Notes: generated by a model not told the origin, from the letters alone. A stretch of 64,000 bases of DNA from an uncultured Endozoicomonas sp. (GCF_947495845.1 NZ_CANMAO010000001.1:248001-312000); one strand, 5' to 3'; shown: positions 25,086 to 32,833, counted from the stretch's first letter. Program-made: numbers and translations.

Positions 25086-26705
25086 ATGAAAGCTTACTCA
25101 TACCTCCGTATCTCAACACCAGAACAAGCTAAAGGCTCAGGCATAGCCAGACAGCTACAGCAGACTGAAACCTACTGCACCGAGAAGGGGCTAAACCTTA
25201 TCGAGTCCCTGCAAGATGTAGGCTTATCCGGCTACCACAAGAAGAACCTTCAAAGCACAGCGGCTCTCGGCTCCTTTCTTGAAGCTATCCAATCAGGCAA
25301 GGTACAAACTCCCTGTGCTTTAGTGGTTGAATCCCTAGACCGAATAAGCAGAGCCAGCATAACCGACGCTCTAGCCGTCTTCATGCAACTAATAAACGCA
25401 GGCTGTGAACTTCACACCTTATCCGATAAGCAGGTCTATTCTGCCTCGTCAGTTAATGACAACTGGACACAACTAATAATCTCCCTCTCAGTAATGGCAA
25501 GAGGCAGAGAAGAAAGTCAGATCAAGAGCGACCGTATCAAGGCAGCGTATCAGCAGAAATACCAGCAAGGGCAAGTCTACGGCAGGAGCTACCCAGCATG
25601 GTTAGATAAAACCTCTGAAGGCTTCAGCCTCAACCCAGAGAAGACAGCAATACTCAGACGTATAATAAAGCTTTATCAGTCTGGCTACGGCTGCAAGAAG
25701 ATAGCAGGGCTACTTAACTCTGAAGGTACAAAGGGTTTTACCTCTGGAACCAATAACAGAACAGGTAATCAATACTGGTTCCAGACAACCATATCAAAGT
25801 ATATAAAGTCTCCCGCTCTTTGCGGCCACCAGCAGAGTAAGCAAGGACTAATCAAGGATTGCTATCCAGCAGTATTAACAGAGGATCAATTCAACCTCCT
25901 GCAATCCCAGAGGAAAGCTAATACAAAGCTGGCAGGCTCAGCAGCGGGTAACTGTAACTCTGTCTTTACTGGCATTGGCAAGTGTCACCATTGCGGCTAC
26001 TCGCTACAGTACAGCAGGTACAAGACAAGGGCAGGCTACAAACATTATCTCCGTTGTCGGGCATCGCTCCGAGAAGGAACCTGTAAGGCTCCCTCTGTGC
26101 CGTACTACGAGGCTGAAGGCTATGCACTACTGGCACTCGAAAGGCTGATACAGGGCGTATACAGCAGCTCAGAGGACAACTCTAAAGCCGATGCAATCCA
26201 GCTCAAGCAATCCGAAATAGAACGCCTCCAAGATCAGACAGAACGCCTCACCAGTACGCTCCTGCTGGTGGACTCTGGCACTGTCCCCGCTATACAGCAG
26301 AAACTCACAGCAGCGGCTCAGGAGCTACAGCAGGCACAAGCCGACTTAGCACTACTCCAACAGGAGAAAGCCGCCCAGAACGCAGCACAGAGCGATTCAG
26401 ACCTACAGCAGGCAGCAGCCTTCATCAACGGGATAACAGACGACAATAGAATTACAGCCAGAGCCTTACTGCACCGTCATTGCTCAACTATAGGACTACA
26501 AGTAAACAAGGACGACTCTGAAGTGAAGTACAGACTTGTACTAACCAGCAAGCACACCAGCCAGCAGGCAGAGGCAATTAACTACAGAAAGAAACAGAGC
26601 GGCAGTACTGGAACAATTCGGCTAATACACAAGGATATTAGTGATTTAAATTCCAGCCTGAAAAGTGAATCTGAGAGAATGCAGCCAGAGGAAACAGCAG
26701 CCTAA
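25086..26705 (+). CDS. Large serine recombinase (integrase)
   Basis: This 539-residue site-specific recombinase has an N-terminal resolvase domain with 'YLRISTPEQ' (catalytic Ser10, Arg8) and 'ESLDRISRASITDAL'. A recombinase domain ('GYGCKKIAGLLNSEGTKG...'), a zinc ribbon ('GKCHHCGYSL' with 'LRCRASLREGTCKAP') and a Gln/Ala-rich coiled coil near residues 375-440 follow, the domain order of phage-type integrases such as phiC31. These integrate DNA between short attP and attB sites without host factors. It sits at the end of the island facing inward, adjacent to efpL. Confidence 0.9.
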   Translation: MKAYSYLRISTPEQAKGSGIARQLQQTETYCTEKGLNLIESLQDVGLSGYHKKNLQSTAALGSFLEAIQSGKVQTPCALVVESLDRISRASITDALAVFMQLINAGCELHTLSDKQVYSASSVNDNWTQLIISLSVMARGREESQIKSDRIKAAYQQKYQQGQVYGRSYPAWLDKTSEGFSLNPEKTAILRRIIKLYQSGYGCKKIAGLLNSEGTKGFTSGTNNRTGNQYWFQTTISKYIKSPALCGHQQSKQGLIKDCYPAVLTEDQFNLLQSQRKANTKLAGSAAGNCNSVFTGIGKCHHCGYSLQYSRYKTRAGYKHYLRCRASLREGTCKAPSVPYYEAEGYALLALERLIQGVYSSSEDNSKADAIQLKQSEIERLQDQTERLTSTLLLVDSGTVPAIQQKLTAAAQELQQAQADLALLQQEKAAQNAAQSDSDLQQAAAFINGITDDNRITARALLHRHCSTIGLQVNKDDSEVKYRLVLTSKHTSQQAEAINYRKKQSGSTGTIRLIHKDISDLNSSLKSESERMQPEETAA

Positions 26706-26716
26706 CGGCAGGTTTT

Positions 26717-26871
26717 ACTTAAGGGAAACTAGAGGGGTATACCTCGCTCCTAAATACGCCTCCATTCCTAGAGCCACAAGGGGTATGGGCAGTTCAAGGT
26801 GTCACAGCTCGTCACAAAAGAGCACCAGAATACCAAGAGCGGGGCTACTTCTGACTTCAGTCTGTAGCCCC
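26717..26871. repeat. Island direct repeat, copy A
   Basis: This copy shares with 30522-30678 the blocks ACTTAAGGGAAA, TAGAGGGGTATA, TTCAAGGTGTCACA and CCAAGAGCGGGGCTACT, in the same order and orientation. It ends in the stem GGGGCTAC/GTAGCCCC followed by T-rich sequence, so it can serve as a terminator for the integrase. On the minus strand it directly follows the gene ending at 26879. Confidence 0.8.
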
Positions 26872-26878
26872 ATTCTTT

Positions 26879-27229
26879 TTAATCGTGCAGGTTAATATCA
26901 GGATACTTTCTCAGCTCCCTTTCCTTCTGATCTACCATCAACTTGATAGTAGTTTCATCCAGTGTTGAGAACTTCCTCAAAGCTCGCTCATTATGCGACC
27001 ACAATAAATGCTCATTAAACCTATAAGTCAACCACTCAAGCTCACTCTTGTACTCAGAGTTAAGCTCAAGCTTTGTATTCTTATCACCGGAAGAGGTAGC
27101 CTTATATATGCTCATCGCTTCACTGTCTAGTTTCCTGATAGTTTCTCTGTACAGGATAAAGCCTCCAGCATTAACAACCATTTGCACAGCAAACAAACTA
27201 CCAATTACAATTTTAAACTTCTTGCTCAT
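26879..27229 (-). CDS. Small membrane-anchored protein of unknown function
   Basis: This 116-residue protein has one N-terminal hydrophobic segment (about residues 7-27, 'IVIGSLFAVQMVVNAGGFIL') and a charged helical remainder ending 'PDINLHD'. No family is recognised. It lies 23 bases after the exported protein gene and probably belongs to the resolvase transcript. Confidence 0.55.
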   Translation of the reverse strand: MSKKFKIVIGSLFAVQMVVNAGGFILYRETIRKLDSEAMSIYKATSSGDKNTKLELNSEYKSELEWLTYRFNEHLLWSHNERALRKFSTLDETTIKLMVDQKERELRKYPDINLHD

Positions 27230-27252
27230 TATTCTTCTACTTCAATAAATCC

Positions 27253-27600
27253 TTAGTAAGATCCTGAAACGTCACACTCTTGATAGTGTTTGTTCTGGCC
27301 TTTGACTGTTACGATAAAGTTTCCTTCCTTATTAAACACAAGTTCTCTGTCTTCTTTCCCTTGGTACTTCGCCCGTATACCTTCTTCTGACCTCTCAACA
27401 ATCTTGTACATACTACCGATGTGCTTCTTTCCCTCCCGCACCTCATGAGTAATCTGCCAGCCATCATCAGCAATATAAAAGCTAGCATCCTCACCTGTTT
27501 TAACTTCCTTGCAATCAATAATCGTCCCAGCTACAGCCCCTTGCACCGACAAACCAGCTACCAGAGTACCAGCAACAGCTAGCTTTTCTAAATACTTCAT
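27253..27600 (-). CDS. Small secreted protein in the resolvase operon
   Basis: The 115-residue precursor has a clear signal peptide ('MKYLEKLAVAGTLVAGLSVQGAVAG'). The mature part of about 90 residues looks beta-rich, with two Cys, one near the N terminus ('IIDCKEV') and one near the C terminus ('QECDVSGSY'), that could pair. Its start overlaps the resolvase stop by four bases (ATGA), implying coupled translation. An exported product inside a recombinase operon is unexpected; an entry-exclusion or surface role is speculation. Confidence 0.6.
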   Translation of the reverse strand: MKYLEKLAVAGTLVAGLSVQGAVAGTIIDCKEVKTGEDASFYIADDGWQITHEVREGKKHIGSMYKIVERSEEGIRAKYQGKEDRELVFNKEGNFIVTVKGQNKHYQECDVSGSY

Positions 27601-28430
27601 ACTGCTTCCACTTCAGCCTTTATCCTATAAACAGTCTTTCGACCTATGCCCAACTCTTTAGCAATATCAGTAGCACCCTTGCCAGCTTCCAGCAGATCAA
27701 GCACAGCCTGTCTATCCACTGACTTTTGTCTACCTTTATACTTCCCAGCAGCCTTAGCAATGGCTACCCCTTCCTTCTGCCTCTCAGCTCTGATAGCAAG
27801 TTCAAATTCAGCGAATGCACCCATCATAGAGAGCATCATTACCTGCATTGCTTTAGCCTGTCCCTCTGCCTGAGCATCAAAGCAAAGTTGCTCCTTATGA
27901 AACCTGACAGAGATACCAGCAGCCAGCCAGCTATTAACCAGCTCCCGCAAATCATCCAGATTCCTAGCCAGTCTATCAATACTCCATACATTCACAGTAT
28001 CGCCAGAGCGTACATATTCTCTCATTTCTTGGAGTGCTGGTCTATCCGCATCTTTACCAGAGGCTTTATCAGTAAAAGTCCTATCAAAGCTCATCTTTCC
28101 ATTCAGCCCGTTAAACTGCCTATCTGTATTCTGCAAGACAGTAGACACCCTAACATAAGCTACTTGCTGTCCTTTATGCTCTGGCTTGCTGGTGCTTTCT
28201 TTGGCTGGCTCTCCTTGCTCCAACTTCTTAAAGATACCTTCAGCATTATTCTTAAGTACGTTGTACGCTATCTCTCTGGTGCATCTTCCCTTATGTATTC
28301 CCAGCTCTGGGAACTCTTCAGCAGCAATAGCCTTAACATCCTTCAGAGTCATTGTCTTAGCTTCCAGTGCTTCAGCTAAGTCTTGCATTCTGATAGCTGT
28401 CTCTCTGCTCTGTGTCTTAACTTGTGTCAT
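27597..28430 (-). CDS. Serine resolvase/invertase with extra N-terminal region
   Basis: The start is the ATG at 28430, immediately after AAGGAGAGA; an upstream ATG at 28469 is not supported. The 277-residue protein has a catalytic domain starting near residue 88 ('QQVAYVRVSTVLQNTDRQ', nucleophile Ser), 'VWSIDRLARNLDDLREL' and 'MGAFAEFELAIRAERQKEG', plus a C-terminal HTH ('TDIAKELGIGRKTVYRI'). Tn3-type resolvases are about 185 residues, so roughly 85 helical residues precede the usual fold. The upstream region carries clustered ATGACAC sites that could be its res site. Confidence 0.85.
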   Translation of the reverse strand: MTQVKTQSRETAIRMQDLAEALEAKTMTLKDVKAIAAEEFPELGIHKGRCTREIAYNVLKNNAEGIFKKLEQGEPAKESTSKPEHKGQQVAYVRVSTVLQNTDRQFNGLNGKMSFDRTFTDKASGKDADRPALQEMREYVRSGDTVNVWSIDRLARNLDDLRELVNSWLAAGISVRFHKEQLCFDAQAEGQAKAMQVMMLSMMGAFAEFELAIRAERQKEGVAIAKAAGKYKGRQKSVDRQAVLDLLEAGKGATDIAKELGIGRKTVYRIKAEVEAV

Positions 28431-28455
28431 TCTCTCTCCTTGTATCTTTATGAGG

Positions 28456-28574
28456 TGTGTCATATACATCTAAGATGTGATTCATTCTACTGTGTCATAA
28501 ATCAAAGTCAACTTAAATGACACACTATTCTCTAAGTAATGACACGTGTCACTAGATTATACCCAAATGACACA
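28456..28574. promoter_or_regulatory. Cluster of six ATGACAC(A) sites, possible res site or operators
   Basis: Half-sites lie at 28456-28463 (-), 28491-28498 (-), 28517-28524 (+), 28539-28546 (+), 28545-28552 (-) and 28567-28574 (+). Two of them overlap to form the perfect palindrome TGACACGTGTCA at 28540-28551. The cluster directly precedes the resolvase start. Multiple inverted and direct copies fit a resolvase res locus, an autoregulatory operator or a replication iteron array. The rest of the gap to 28816 holds no supported gene. Confidence 0.7.
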
Positions 28575-28816
28575 AGCGATTATTCAGTTACTATCCTCCT
28601 GCTTTGTTCTCGACTATCCAGCCACCAGCCAGACAACCAAGCAATACCCACCGCCACTCAGAAACAAGTAGCGGCTAGTCGGCATACGGGGACAGCCAGC
28701 TTTGGGCAAGTACAAGATAACCTGATAGATTCCGAACTCTCAGAACAAACCAAGAGTGCAGACCTCAGAAATATTTCCAGCAGAATTTTAGAAAGGTGCT
28801 TATGCAGGCGGCAGGC

Positions 28817-29158
28817 TTACAATCGGCTCTCGATTGAATCAAGAATATCATCAGCTCTCGGCAGGGCTACAAGACTCCGAGCGTAATTGTCCATCATTCC
28901 GACTCTCGGCTTCATCTCTCTTTTGCACAAACGTCTATAATTCCAGTACCCAGCATAAGCAAGCAGCGGAACCTTATATTTATTTCCTGCACCGTGATTC
29001 TCAGTAGCCCATAGCAAAGCATCCTGTCTCCTTTTAACTACTTCAGGTTCAGCATAAATAAGAGCACCCAGCATCTCAGCAGCATTCTTTCTCATTGCAG
29101 CGGTTACATTTAACTTCTTTCCTTTAACTTCAAAAGTTGTACCAATAAACTCCAACAC
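28817..29158 (-). CDS. Hypothetical island protein
   Basis: This 113-residue, soluble, helical, basic protein starts at a GTG placed six bases after GGAGG. It has no recognised domain. It lies 22 bases downstream of the zinc-ribbon gene, the last of a probable four-gene run. Its stop lies about 240 bases before the ATGACAC cluster. Confidence 0.55.
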   Translation of the reverse strand: MLEFIGTTFEVKGKKLNVTAAMRKNAAEMLGALIYAEPEVVKRRQDALLWATENHGAGNKYKVPLLAYAGYWNYRRLCKREMKPRVGMMDNYARSLVALPRADDILDSIESRL

Positions 29159-29180
29159 AATTAACCTCCTTTGAGCTGGC

Positions 29181-30182
29181 TTAAGCCACCAGCTCTATAT
29201 ATCTCTGTGCATTCTCTCTGTGAATTGCAACAGTCCATTCTTTCTCAGCCCATTTAACAGGCTGACCCTCTTCATTCTGAAAACCTAATACCTCATGCGG
29301 TAAGTCCAGAACCGGAACGCCATAATCAAACCTGTGATTAACAAGTTGCCAATAGCTCATAAGCTCTTTTTGAATGTAAGCATCAAAGAAAGCCTTTCTA
29401 CTTCCATCCTTATAGAGCTTTCCTCCTTTTGCTATTACATCCTTCACAGCCTGTTCTTTAGTTGTGAATACTTTCCCTATAGCTGGTTCAATTTCCTTCT
29501 TCCAGTTCTTGCTAGCAGCAGCCTTAATCTTTCCTGACTTAATCAACTTCAGCCATTTATCGCCAAACCTTACACGCATCTCTCTATTAACAGACTGCGG
29601 CGTAACTTCTCCAAGAGTATTTATCAAAGGTTCCAGCACTCGGCTATGATCTTCTTTAAATCCTTGATTGTCTTTAGCAGGCCACGGGAATATATTCTCC
29701 TTTTGGAGCTTCCCTCCAGCTTTGAAGGAAACAGCATGACATAGGTGAACATCACCCGGCATATAGAAAGCTCTCTTCTTTAGTCCTAGCTTTTCCTGCT
29801 GTTCTTCTGTAAAGGTCAAAACATAACAGAATTTATTTTGATTTCTGACTTCTTCAATTAGGTTGAGTACATCTCCCCACTCTGGAAGGCAACAGGTAGT
29901 TCCATATCTTTCTGCCTTATAATAAACAGTAAGCACAATAGAGTTATTCTCAAGCTGGCACTCCTCACAGATACGTTTCTTTCCCTCAAAGATTGCTCCT
30001 TTGCTGGTGGGTTTACCGCACCTAATACAAACTTTAGCTTTCTGTTTTCTTTCTAACTCTTTTCTATTTGCTTTGCTGGTGGGCTTACATTCAGTGCAAT
30101 ACTTCTTTCTTTTATCCGTGGTTCTAAATTGTTTACGGCACTCCTTATTACTGCATCGTTTACGAATAGTTGTCACCTTCAT
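29181..30182 (-). CDS. Multi-zinc-ribbon protein with a faint HNH/NinG-like pattern
   Basis: The 333-residue protein has three Cys-pair knuckles in its first 75 residues ('RCSNKECRKQF', 'KKYCTEC', 'KVCIRCGKP' with 'RICEECQ'). The opening resembles the N-terminal zinc finger of lambda NinG. Near residues 145-165 'HLCHAVSFKAGGKLQKENIF' is reminiscent of HNH nuclease signatures (H..GG...ENI), though the match is weak. A DNA-processing role in the element's replication or recombination is inferred. It is coupled by ATGA overlap to the preceding small gene. Confidence 0.5.
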   Translation of the reverse strand: MKVTTIRKRCSNKECRKQFRTTDKRKKYCTECKPTSKANRKELERKQKAKVCIRCGKPTSKGAIFEGKKRICEECQLENNSIVLTVYYKAERYGTTCCLPEWGDVLNLIEEVRNQNKFCYVLTFTEEQQEKLGLKKRAFYMPGDVHLCHAVSFKAGGKLQKENIFPWPAKDNQGFKEDHSRVLEPLINTLGEVTPQSVNREMRVRFGDKWLKLIKSGKIKAAASKNWKKEIEPAIGKVFTTKEQAVKDVIAKGGKLYKDGSRKAFFDAYIQKELMSYWQLVNHRFDYGVPVLDLPHEVLGFQNEEGQPVKWAEKEWTVAIHRENAQRYIELVA

Positions 30183-30418
30183 TCCTCCTCTATCGGATTA
30201 AGCTGCTCCCAAGTGTTAGTAGCTGCTATTACAACCCTGATAATAAGTTCATCACTCCATGTAGGTTGCACCTCTTTCAGTCTCTTCTTAAAATGAGAGA
30301 AATAAATAGTGTGCGGTACGTTCTGTTCTTTCCATGCAACTGTTGCAGCTTCAACAGCCATCTGTATATATTCGTTTATAAGTTGGTTGAACTCTGTCTT
30401 GTTCTTTGGTGTAGACAT
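30179..30418 (-). CDS. Small helical hypothetical protein
   Basis: I start this at the ATG at 30418, nine bases after AGGAGAAG, giving 79 residues ('MSTPKNKTEFNQLINEYIQM...'). The longer frame to 30523 lacks a ribosome site and crosses a palindrome. The product is acidic and helical with no known domain. Its stop overlaps the next start as ATGA. Confidence 0.55.
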   Translation of the reverse strand: MSTPKNKTEFNQLINEYIQMAVEAATVAWKEQNVPHTIYFSHFKKRLKEVQPTWSDELIIRVVIAATNTWEQLNPIEEE

Positions 30419-30521
30419 AATAAATCTTCTCCTGATAATCAGGTGTAAAAGGTGGTTGTTAAATACAGGCAAATTTGCGGGGTTTAAACTCCCCAGATTT
30501 GGGGTATTTGAAAGACAATTC

Positions 30522-30678
30522 ACTTAAGGGAAATTAGAGGGGTATATCTCACTCCAGAATCCCCGCAATCCCTTGCGGCTCTTGGTCTGTCGAGCTTTCA
30601 AGGTGTCACACTTTATCTCTATCCGCTCCAGAATCCCAAGAGCGGGGCTACTCTCTGGGCTTCTCAGCCCTGTAGCCC
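30522..30678. repeat. Island direct repeat, copy B
   Basis: This is the second copy of the repeat at 26717-26871, same orientation and block order, with the stem GGGGCTAC/GTAGCCC near its right end and an extra internal hairpin CCGCAA/TTGCGG. On the minus strand it directly follows the HTH gene stop. A separate palindromic stretch GGGGTTTAAACTCCCC lies just to the left, near 30480. Confidence 0.8.
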
Positions 30679-30686
30679 AATCACTC

Positions 30687-31394
30687 TCAGCAAGCAACCT
30701 CAATCCCTTGCTCAGCCAGTACCTCAACAGCTGTATCCCAATAGCTTTGGGCTTCTTCCTTTCTGAACTTTGAGAACATCATCTTCTTAGCAGACTTCGG
30801 GCTAATCTCTTCCTTAGCAATAGCAGTCACCAGATTAGCGGCTACATTCTCAATCCGCTTACAGTACGCTTTCTGTCGGGCTTCCTTCCGCATCTCTTTC
30901 TTCAGCTCCTCAGAACGTGCCATACCCTCAAGACTCCGCATCTTTGCCTTAGCTCTCGCAATGGCTTCAGGGGCTTGCTTCCGTCTCTGGTACAGACTCA
31001 TACGACACAAGCGGTTATACTCAGTCATAATCTCCTTGGCAGCTTCCTTACTGGCTTCCTTAGTAATCAACCCAGCTCGAACCATACGCTTCAGGTCTGC
31101 CATAGTAGATTCCCTATACAGCTCTGCTCTCTGTGTATGATTCCCGACCATAGCCAGCGGTTGATAATTCAGCTCGCCTCGTTCCTGCATCTGCTGCAAT
31201 ACTCGATGACTCCCGTTCTTCACTTTCTGCACAGTCTTATTAGTAGTGCCATGCTCTTCAGCGATCTGGTTAATAGTCTTTGTCTTGTACCCTTTTCGCT
31301 TCCGGTCTGCATTCTCTACCAGAGCGTCATAAATCGCCCGTACACGCTCCTCAGTCAGCCATTTAGCCTTAGCTGGTACATTCTTCTCACTCAT
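30687..31394 (-). CDS. HTH-domain island protein
   Basis: The 235-residue, strongly basic protein has a helix-turn-helix near residues 41-62 ('INQIAEEHGTTNKTVQKVKNG') and a long Lys/Arg/Glu-rich helical C-terminal half. A GGAGG site precedes the ATG. It is probably the first gene transcribed on the minus strand of the element and could be a regulator or a replication/excision factor. No specific family is recognised. Confidence 0.6.
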   Translation of the reverse strand: MSEKNVPAKAKWLTEERVRAIYDALVENADRKRKGYKTKTINQIAEEHGTTNKTVQKVKNGSHRVLQQMQERGELNYQPLAMVGNHTQRAELYRESTMADLKRMVRAGLITKEASKEAAKEIMTEYNRLCRMSLYQRRKQAPEAIARAKAKMRSLEGMARSEELKKEMRKEARQKAYCKRIENVAANLVTAIAKEEISPKSAKKMMFSKFRKEEAQSYWDTAVEVLAEQGIEVAC

Positions 31395-31811
31395 AATAAA
31401 CCTCCGTATACGCCCTCTCAGGCGTCTTAAATCAAATTCAACAGCAGATACTTAGGGGACTATTCCCACTCCTGCACCGAGCCAGCAGGCACAAGCACAG
31501 CTAATCCGCATCGCTTCAGTAAAGGGAATACTTTGCTCCGACTTTCTCGGGAAGTATCCCCTGTTCAATAGAGCAACTTTAATCAAGGCGAACTCTCGTT
31601 CAAATAATTTGAATGCAGCAACAAGCCATACGGGGCACCGGACAGAATTATCCAGTCTTAAACGCTCACAGAAATTTCTAATTCAGAATCGAATCGGGCT
31701 AGATGCAGGGCTTGGGTTTTACTGCGGTGAAGGGAAAGTAGTTATCCACCAGTGGTGGAAAAGTCGTTACTGCGACGGAGGGGCGAAAGCCAGAGGACAA
31801 CAGCCATCTAT
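31395..31811. other. Right-hand non-coding part of the element
   Basis: No gene is supported. It holds GGGAATACTT at 31524-31533, which pairs with AAGTATCCC at 31552-31560 apart from one bulged base; a palindrome CCACCAGTGGTGG near 31747; and, across its right edge, TATTCAGTTATTATCCTC, which recurs with one change at 28581. Confidence 0.5.
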
Positions 31812-32237
31812 TCAGTTATTATCCTCTCGAAGTTCTTTGCAAATAGACACGCCAGCTCTCGAGCGTACGGCATGGGATTCCTCAGTGTGCAAAAACAATC
31901 GGGGTGAATGCTGGCTATTGTCAGAACGCTGCTTTATTTCAGGGTCATCAATATCGATCTGCTTGAGTTGTGTACCCAGCATCTGGATAAACCCCTGTAC
32001 TCGATCCTGGCCATTCAACGTGTATTCAAACCTGAAAAAACGCTCGAAGACCATTTGGCCAGAATAACCACGACGGAAACGGGTACGATACCGAACAACG
32101 GAGTCATCCAGAAACTGAACGCTCATATCATGACAGGCCTTTTTGCCATAAACGACAGCGGCCTCTTTTGCTCTGGCGGTATCAAACCAATAATAGAGCA
32201 GGAGAAAAAGCAGGGTCAGCCAGAGTAATACATCCAT
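31812..32237 (-). CDS. DUF3301 membrane protein with an extended tail
   Basis: The N-terminal part is a DUF3301 protein: one membrane helix ('VLLWLTLLFLLLYYWF'), then 'KKACHDMSVQFLDDSVV...RRGYSGQMVFERFFRFEYTL' in adjacent conserved blocks and 'RVQGFIQMLGTQLKQIDID'. Family members normally end about here (roughly 100 residues). This one carries some 40 further low-conservation residues, with the stop next to the mobile element. The tail may come from element DNA fused to the gene. Function unknown. Confidence 0.7.
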   Translation of the reverse strand: MDVLLWLTLLFLLLYYWFDTARAKEAAVVYGKKACHDMSVQFLDDSVVRYRTRFRRGYSGQMVFERFFRFEYTLNGQDRVQGFIQMLGTQLKQIDIDDPEIKQRSDNSQHSPRLFLHTEESHAVRSRAGVSICKELREDNN

Positions 32238-32283
32238 TGAGGCATTCTATGCTGAAAAAAAGTGAGAATAAAGCGGCAGTTGA

Positions 32284-32472
32284 TCAATGAAGGCATCTCG
32301 GGCACTTAGGCTTGCCGATGACCTTTCCTTCTCTATCCAGCACCTTCTCTCGGGAATCAACGCGGTAGATTTGTCGCAGATACTCTTTTTCGATGGCACT
32401 GGCATCAATCAAGGGTTTTATATCAATACCTGCATATTCCAGGTACTCAAGCATGTGCAGAGGGTTAAGCAC
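32284..32472 (-). CDS. Small conserved-looking protein with C-terminal CPRC
   Basis: The 62-residue product starts at a GTG six bases after a perfect GGAGGA, which supports real translation. It is acidic and helical ('NPLHMLEYLEYAGIDIKPLI') and ends 'GKPKCPRCLH', half a zinc-knuckle. It lies 46 bases upstream of the DUF3301 gene on the same strand. No function is recognised. Confidence 0.55.
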   Translation of the reverse strand: MLNPLHMLEYLEYAGIDIKPLIDASAIEKEYLRQIYRVDSREKVLDREGKVIGKPKCPRCLH

Positions 32473-32490
32473 AATGTCCTCCGGCTGGGT

Positions 32491-32617
32491 TATATCTTTT
32501 GCCTTTCAAGTTGCTACTTTGTTGGCTGCACTCGTTCTCCCCAATCACTTACTAGCTGTAAGCTCATGGGTTTTCACTCATTTGCCGCCGCGTAGCAACT
32601 TGAAGTGCTTTGGGTAA
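32491..32617. repeat. ERIC sequence
   Basis: The unit matches the enterobacterial repetitive intergenic consensus. Visible segments are TTGGCTGCACTCG, CCCCAATCACTTACT, TGTAAGCTCATGGG and TTCACTCATTTGCCGCC, in ERIC order. Outer arms TTTCAAGTTGCTAC and GTAGCAACTTGAAG are inverted. The length of about 127 bp is the full ERIC size. It lies between the small CPRC gene and the hemerythrin gene. Confidence 0.88.
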
Positions 32618-32833
32618 AAATATGGCCGGAATATTACCATGGAGAATATTGTTTTTTTTGATGCAGAGCATAAAAAGAAGGTAGTGTATTGAAAAGGCAA
32701 TGTAAGAAAGAACAAAGGCCTTGATCTTTCTGAGTGTATTGTTTTAAAGGAAAAATATGATATAGGTCAATACACGGCACTGCCTACCCTTATACAAAGT
32801 AAAGCAAGAACAAATAGAATGAGGGATAGAAAG

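Larger units (their letters stand above)
25086..31808. mobile_element. Compact integrative element with two serine recombinases
   Basis: A large serine integrase at the left edge, a serine resolvase, recombination-site-like repeats, two long direct repeats and several unrecognised genes lie between the housekeeping genes efpL and DUF3301. Gene codon use here (CAG-rich, CTA/TCC) differs from the neighbours. There are no transposase, capsid, terminase or conjugation genes. The exact ends are not known. The left end must lie within the 53 bases between efpL and the integrase; the right end is probably near 31809, where the DUF3301 reading frame acquires an unusual tail. Confidence 0.65.

Noticed and set aside
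28539-28886. Plus-strand 115-codon frame across the ATGACAC cluster
   Set aside because: Low-complexity translation, no ribosome site, and overlap with binding-site repeats and with the opposite-strand gene at 28817.
31743-31760. TTATCCACC plus palindrome as an element replication origin
   Set aside because: A single imperfect box is not enough. The ATGACAC cluster is a stronger candidate and even that is unproven.
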